A stretch of DNA of 7,413 bases, taken from the NCBI GenBank assembly GCA_026388495.1, contig JAPLJQ010000215.1, positions 1-7,413 on the forward strand, given 5' to 3'. Origin of the DNA: Deltaproteobacteria bacterium. GTDB lineage: Bacteria; Desulfobacterota; Syntrophia; Syntrophales; UBA2185. The notes beneath the pieces were generated by a model, which saw nothing but the letters and a program-made list of their open reading frames with translations, was not told the DNA's origin and ran no database searches. Position numbers and translations under genes: made by a program. Each line of letters begins with the position of its first letter. The stretch's first letter is position 1. Positions 5,522 to 7,413 of this stretch are shown piece by piece.

Positions 5522-6205
5522 ATGGGACGGATACAAACCATTGGAGATGGTATATACTTGATCGGAGGGCCGGATGTCTCCCGCTCCGACGATGCAACGT
5601 CGTTCATTATCGACTTTGACGGAGAACTGGTCATGATCGATGCTGGGGCAGGGGGAAGCTCACGGATACTGCAAAGCAATATGGAAAATGGCGGCCTTGA
5701 CCCAAAGGCCATAACCACCCTCATTCTCACCCATAACCATATCGACCACATAGGCTCGGCAGGGTATTTCAGAACTAATTTCGGATGTAAAATTCTGATC
5801 CATGAACTCGATGCCGCCGCCGTTGAAGAGGGGGATTCCCTTCGGACGGCAGCAAGCTGCTACGGCACGACCTTTCCTCCGACAAAAGTGGACCGGAAAC
5901 TTAAAGGCGATCATGAAATCCTCACCTTCGGTGGTGAAGAGCTTCACTGCCTCCATACCCCGGGACATACGCCGGGCTCCATGTCCATCTATATCGACAG
6001 AGGCGGAAAGCGCATCCTGTTCGGGCAGGATATTCATGGACCCTTTCTGGATGTTTTCGGATCAGATGTTCACAGGTGGAAACAATCAATGGCGAAACTC
6101 CTCGCCCTTGACGCGGATATTCTATGTGAGGGGCATTTCGGTATTTTCCAGCCGAAGGAGCAGGTAAAAAAATATATCACGAGATATTTGAGAAACCATA
6201 ACTGA
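5522..6205 (+). CDS. Metallo-beta-lactamase-fold hydrolase (glyoxalase II-like)
   Basis: A cytosolic hydrolase of 227 residues with the full dinuclear metal site: HNHIDH (71-76, the HxHxDH motif), His149 in HTPGH, bridging Asp170 in FGQD, and His205 in CEGHFG. Asp40 in MIDAG is the usual structural Asp. There is no signal peptide, and the spacing is that of the glyoxalase II/general MBL-fold branch rather than of secreted beta-lactamases, so a thioester or other small-molecule substrate is likely but not identified. It lacks the extra C-terminal flavodoxin or rubredoxin domains of flavodiiron proteins. ATG 5522 follows the DUF4384 stop by 7 nt, and only a weak RBS is seen, consistent with coupling. 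It ends the rightward block and faces the convergent phosphatase gene 45 nt away. Confidence 0.9.
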   Translation: MGRIQTIGDGIYLIGGPDVSRSDDATSFIIDFDGELVMIDAGAGGSSRILQSNMENGGLDPKAITTLILTHNHIDHIGSAGYFRTNFGCKILIHELDAAAVEEGDSLRTAASCYGTTFPPTKVDRKLKGDHEILTFGGEELHCLHTPGHTPGSMSIYIDRGGKRILFGQDIHGPFLDVFGSDVHRWKQSMAKLLALDADILCEGHFGIFQPKEQVKKYITRYLRNHN

Positions 6206-6250
6206 AAAGAAGATTGATGGTTTTGCAAAAAAGCTCATTTTCTAATATCT

Positions 6251-6856
6251 CTAAACAATATCGTTCAGGTGGGAAGTATCATTAAGTAACAATACGGTTC
6301 CCTGTCCGTTTTCAAATTCCACCACTGTCTTTGACGCCATGTTCACAAACACGTCTCTTCCCTGCGAAAGACTTAGCCCCTGAACCTTGCAGAGTATGGT
6401 CATAATGGCCATGCTATGGGAGACAACGAGGGTGTTTTTTGAATTATCGACAATCGTTCGGATCACCTCCCAGACACGTTTTTGAACCTGGGGGAGGGAT
6501 TCTCCGTTGGGCATCACGACGGAAGCGGGATCTTCTATCCATTGCCTGACAAAGTCCCCGTGACTTTCTTTCAACTCCTGCAGTGTCAGGCTTTCGAAAT
6601 CTCCATGGTTGAGTTCCCGTAAATCACCTTCGACGTTGATATCAACCCTGTGGAACCTGGCAATGGCACGGGCCGTTTCACAGGCGCGTTTCAGCGGACT
6701 TGTGTATATGACATCAATTTTTTCTTCCTGCATGGCATGGGCAAGTTTTTCTATCTGTTTACGGCCATGATCGCTCAATTCAACATCCGTGCGCCCCTGA
6801 ATCCTGTTTTCCCTGTTCCAGAGCGTTTCGCCGTGTCTGACAAGTATGAGTTTCAA
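6251..6856 (-). CDS. Histidine phosphatase superfamily protein (GpmB/CobC-like)
   Basis: Removes or transfers phosphate through a phosphohistidine intermediate. The TTG start (6854-6856) is chosen because GGGAGGA (6863-6869) precedes it by 6 nt and the protein then begins directly at the first beta strand (MKLILVRHGET). The upstream ATG 6886 would overlap hrpA and has no comparable RBS. In 201 residues it has RHG (7-9, nucleophile His8), IQGRTD (19-24), SPLKRA (53-58) with catalytic-type Arg57, LRELNHGDFE (79-88) with acid/base Glu81, a PNGES motif (116-120) and the second His147 in SHS. The short length fits the broad-specificity or CobC (alpha-ribazole phosphatase) branch rather than glycolytic GpmA, but sequence alone does not fix the substrate, and no cobalamin genes are visible. 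It lies 17 nt after hrpA and is probably co-transcribed. Confidence 0.9.
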   Translation of the reverse strand: MKLILVRHGETLWNRENRIQGRTDVELSDHGRKQIEKLAHAMQEEKIDVIYTSPLKRACETARAIARFHRVDINVEGDLRELNHGDFESLTLQELKESHGDFVRQWIEDPASVVMPNGESLPQVQKRVWEVIRTIVDNSKNTLVVSHSMAIMTILCKVQGLSLSQGRDVFVNMASKTVVEFENGQGTVLLLNDTSHLNDIV

Positions 6857-6862
6857 AACGAT

Positions 6863-6869
6863 TCCTCCC
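6863..6869 (-). promoter_or_regulatory. Strong Shine-Dalgarno site that selects a TTG start
   Basis: GGGAGGA on the minus strand sits 6 nt before TTG 6856-6854 and falls inside the 17-nt gap after the hrpA stop. It is the main reason for preferring TTG over the upstream ATG at 6886. Confidence 0.8.
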
Positions 6870-6873
6870 GAAA

Positions 6874-7413
6874 CTATATCAACCATTCTATATCCTGTAT
6901 CTTTTTTTTCAGCCTTTTTTCTGAAATAGAAAAGGCAGTCTTTATTTCCTGGGCGAATACGGATACTTTGTATTCCTCAATCATCCATCTGAGTTCCTCA
7001 ACAGCGATCTTCTTTAAATAAGATGTCTGAGTGGAGAAGCTCTTTACCATATCCTCAAACCGGTCTACAAAGATTTTTATCTCTTCCGTTTTCTGAAACG
7101 CCTTTTCAAGGTGGGCCAACCCCCGCTCCGCCCGGATGGTCATGGCCCGAAGGTACCGTATGATATCGTTCATTTTATCTTGATCATAAAGCATCATAAA
7201 ATCGGGAGGCACTAAACGGTCCATGTCAATTTTTATTTCGGCAAGATATTGCAACGCAGGCGAGTTAAAACGGCTTGACGTTTCAAGAGACCGGAGCTTC
7301 ACAATGATGTCGTAATAGGCCCTGATCAGCGGCTTGACTTTTTTCAAAACCTCCTGGCCGGCAGGCAGAATTTTTGAAGCAACCTCTCCGGCATGGCGTT
7401 CAAACGCCTCGCG
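6874..7413 (-). CDS. hrpA: C-terminal part of ATP-dependent RNA helicase HrpA (DUF3418 region), cut by the window edge
   Basis: Only the last 179 residues are visible; the frame is open to the window edge and the helicase domains lie outside. The fragment resembles the DUF3418 C-terminal domain of HrpA, a DEAH-box RNA helicase linked to rescue of stalled ribosomes in E. coli. It has a helical stretch ending in IIRYLRAMTIRAERG, about two-fifths to one-half of the way along the visible part, and near the end an LRWMIEEYKVSVFAQE block followed by ISEKRLKKK, both characteristic of the family's terminus. A TTG at 7345-7347 is not the start: coding sequence continues in frame upstream, and the AGGAGG before it is only 2 nt away. 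The stop is TAG 6874-6876, 17 nt before the phosphatase start. Family assignment rests on remembered motifs of the tail only. Confidence 0.8.
   Translation of the reverse strand, partial: REAFERHAGEVASKILPAGQEVLKKVKPLIRAYYDIIVKLRSLETSSRFNSPALQYLAEIKIDMDRLVPPDFMMLYDQDKMNDIIRYLRAMTIRAERGLAHLEKAFQKTEEIKIFVDRFEDMVKSFSTQTSYLKKIAVEELRWMIEEYKVSVFAQEIKTAFSISEKRLKKKIQDIEWLI

Noticed and set aside
5660..6167. Long frames in other registers across the MBL-fold gene (minus 5660-6037, plus 5802-6167)
   Set aside because: Both lie inside a gene with a complete metal-binding motif set; their translations show no domain.
6206..6250. Bidirectional terminator between the convergent MBL and phosphatase genes
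   Set aside because: A/T-rich runs are present, but I could not find a convincing G/C stem followed by a T-run on either strand.
7345..7413. Separate small gene starting at TTG 7347
   Set aside because: The frame stays open to the window edge, the AGGAGG is only 2 nt from the TTG, and the product matches the tail of HrpA, so it is a fragment of a larger gene.
1..7413. CRISPR arrays, tRNA/rRNA genes, insertion-sequence ends, toxin-antitoxin or defence genes
   Set aside because: No regularly spaced repeats, tRNA-like cloverleaf, transposase motifs or terminal inverted repeats were seen, and nearly all sequence is accounted for by housekeeping-type genes.

Overview
The window is an ordinary bacterial chromosomal segment with nine protein-coding genes, two of them reaching a window edge. 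The gene set points to an anaerobe: a GTP-type PEP carboxykinase, the two-subunit NAD-linked dihydroorotate dehydrogenase (PyrK+PyrD type 1B), a stand-alone mannose-family PTS EIIA, and a DUF4384 exported protein. Together with moderate G+C this fits Desulfobacterota (former Deltaproteobacteria, for example a Syntrophales-like organism). That placement is inference from gene content; no 16S or tRNA gene is present.

Layout. (1) 3-1499, minus: pckG, ended by an in-frame TGA at 3-5, about 100 residues before the family's usual C-terminus. (2) 1500-1870: a divergent control region. On the minus strand it carries a near-consensus sigma-70 promoter (1744-1772) that gives pckG a leader of about 240 nt with inverted repeats and a doubtful 52-codon ORF. 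On the plus strand it carries weaker promoter candidates for the rightward genes, one overlapped by a small palindrome. (3) 1871-6205, plus: six tightly packed genes, EIIA(Man) - rimI - pyrK - pyrD - DUF4384 exported protein - metallo-beta-lactamase-fold hydrolase, with gaps of 50, -11, 36, -7 and 7 nt, probably one transcript. (4) 6251-7413, minus, convergent with block 3: the C-terminal end of an HrpA-type RNA helicase followed by a histidine-phosphatase gene that starts at TTG behind a strong Shine-Dalgarno sequence.

How the genes work together. PyrK and PyrD form one enzyme: PyrD oxidises dihydroorotate to orotate, and PyrK passes the electrons through FAD and a [2Fe-2S] cluster to NAD+. 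RimI acetylates a ribosomal protein. The EIIA protein is likely a regulatory phosphoacceptor rather than a sugar importer, because no EIIB/IIC/IID genes are nearby. Its position head-to-head with a PEP-producing enzyme is suggestive, because PTS phosphorylation draws on PEP. The DUF4384 and MBL-fold genes are co-transcribed passengers of unknown substrate.

I found no clearly novel defence, mobile or RNA system. The points most worth a second look are the premature stop in pckG, the long structured pckG leader, and the exported DUF4384 protein joined to the pyrimidine genes.
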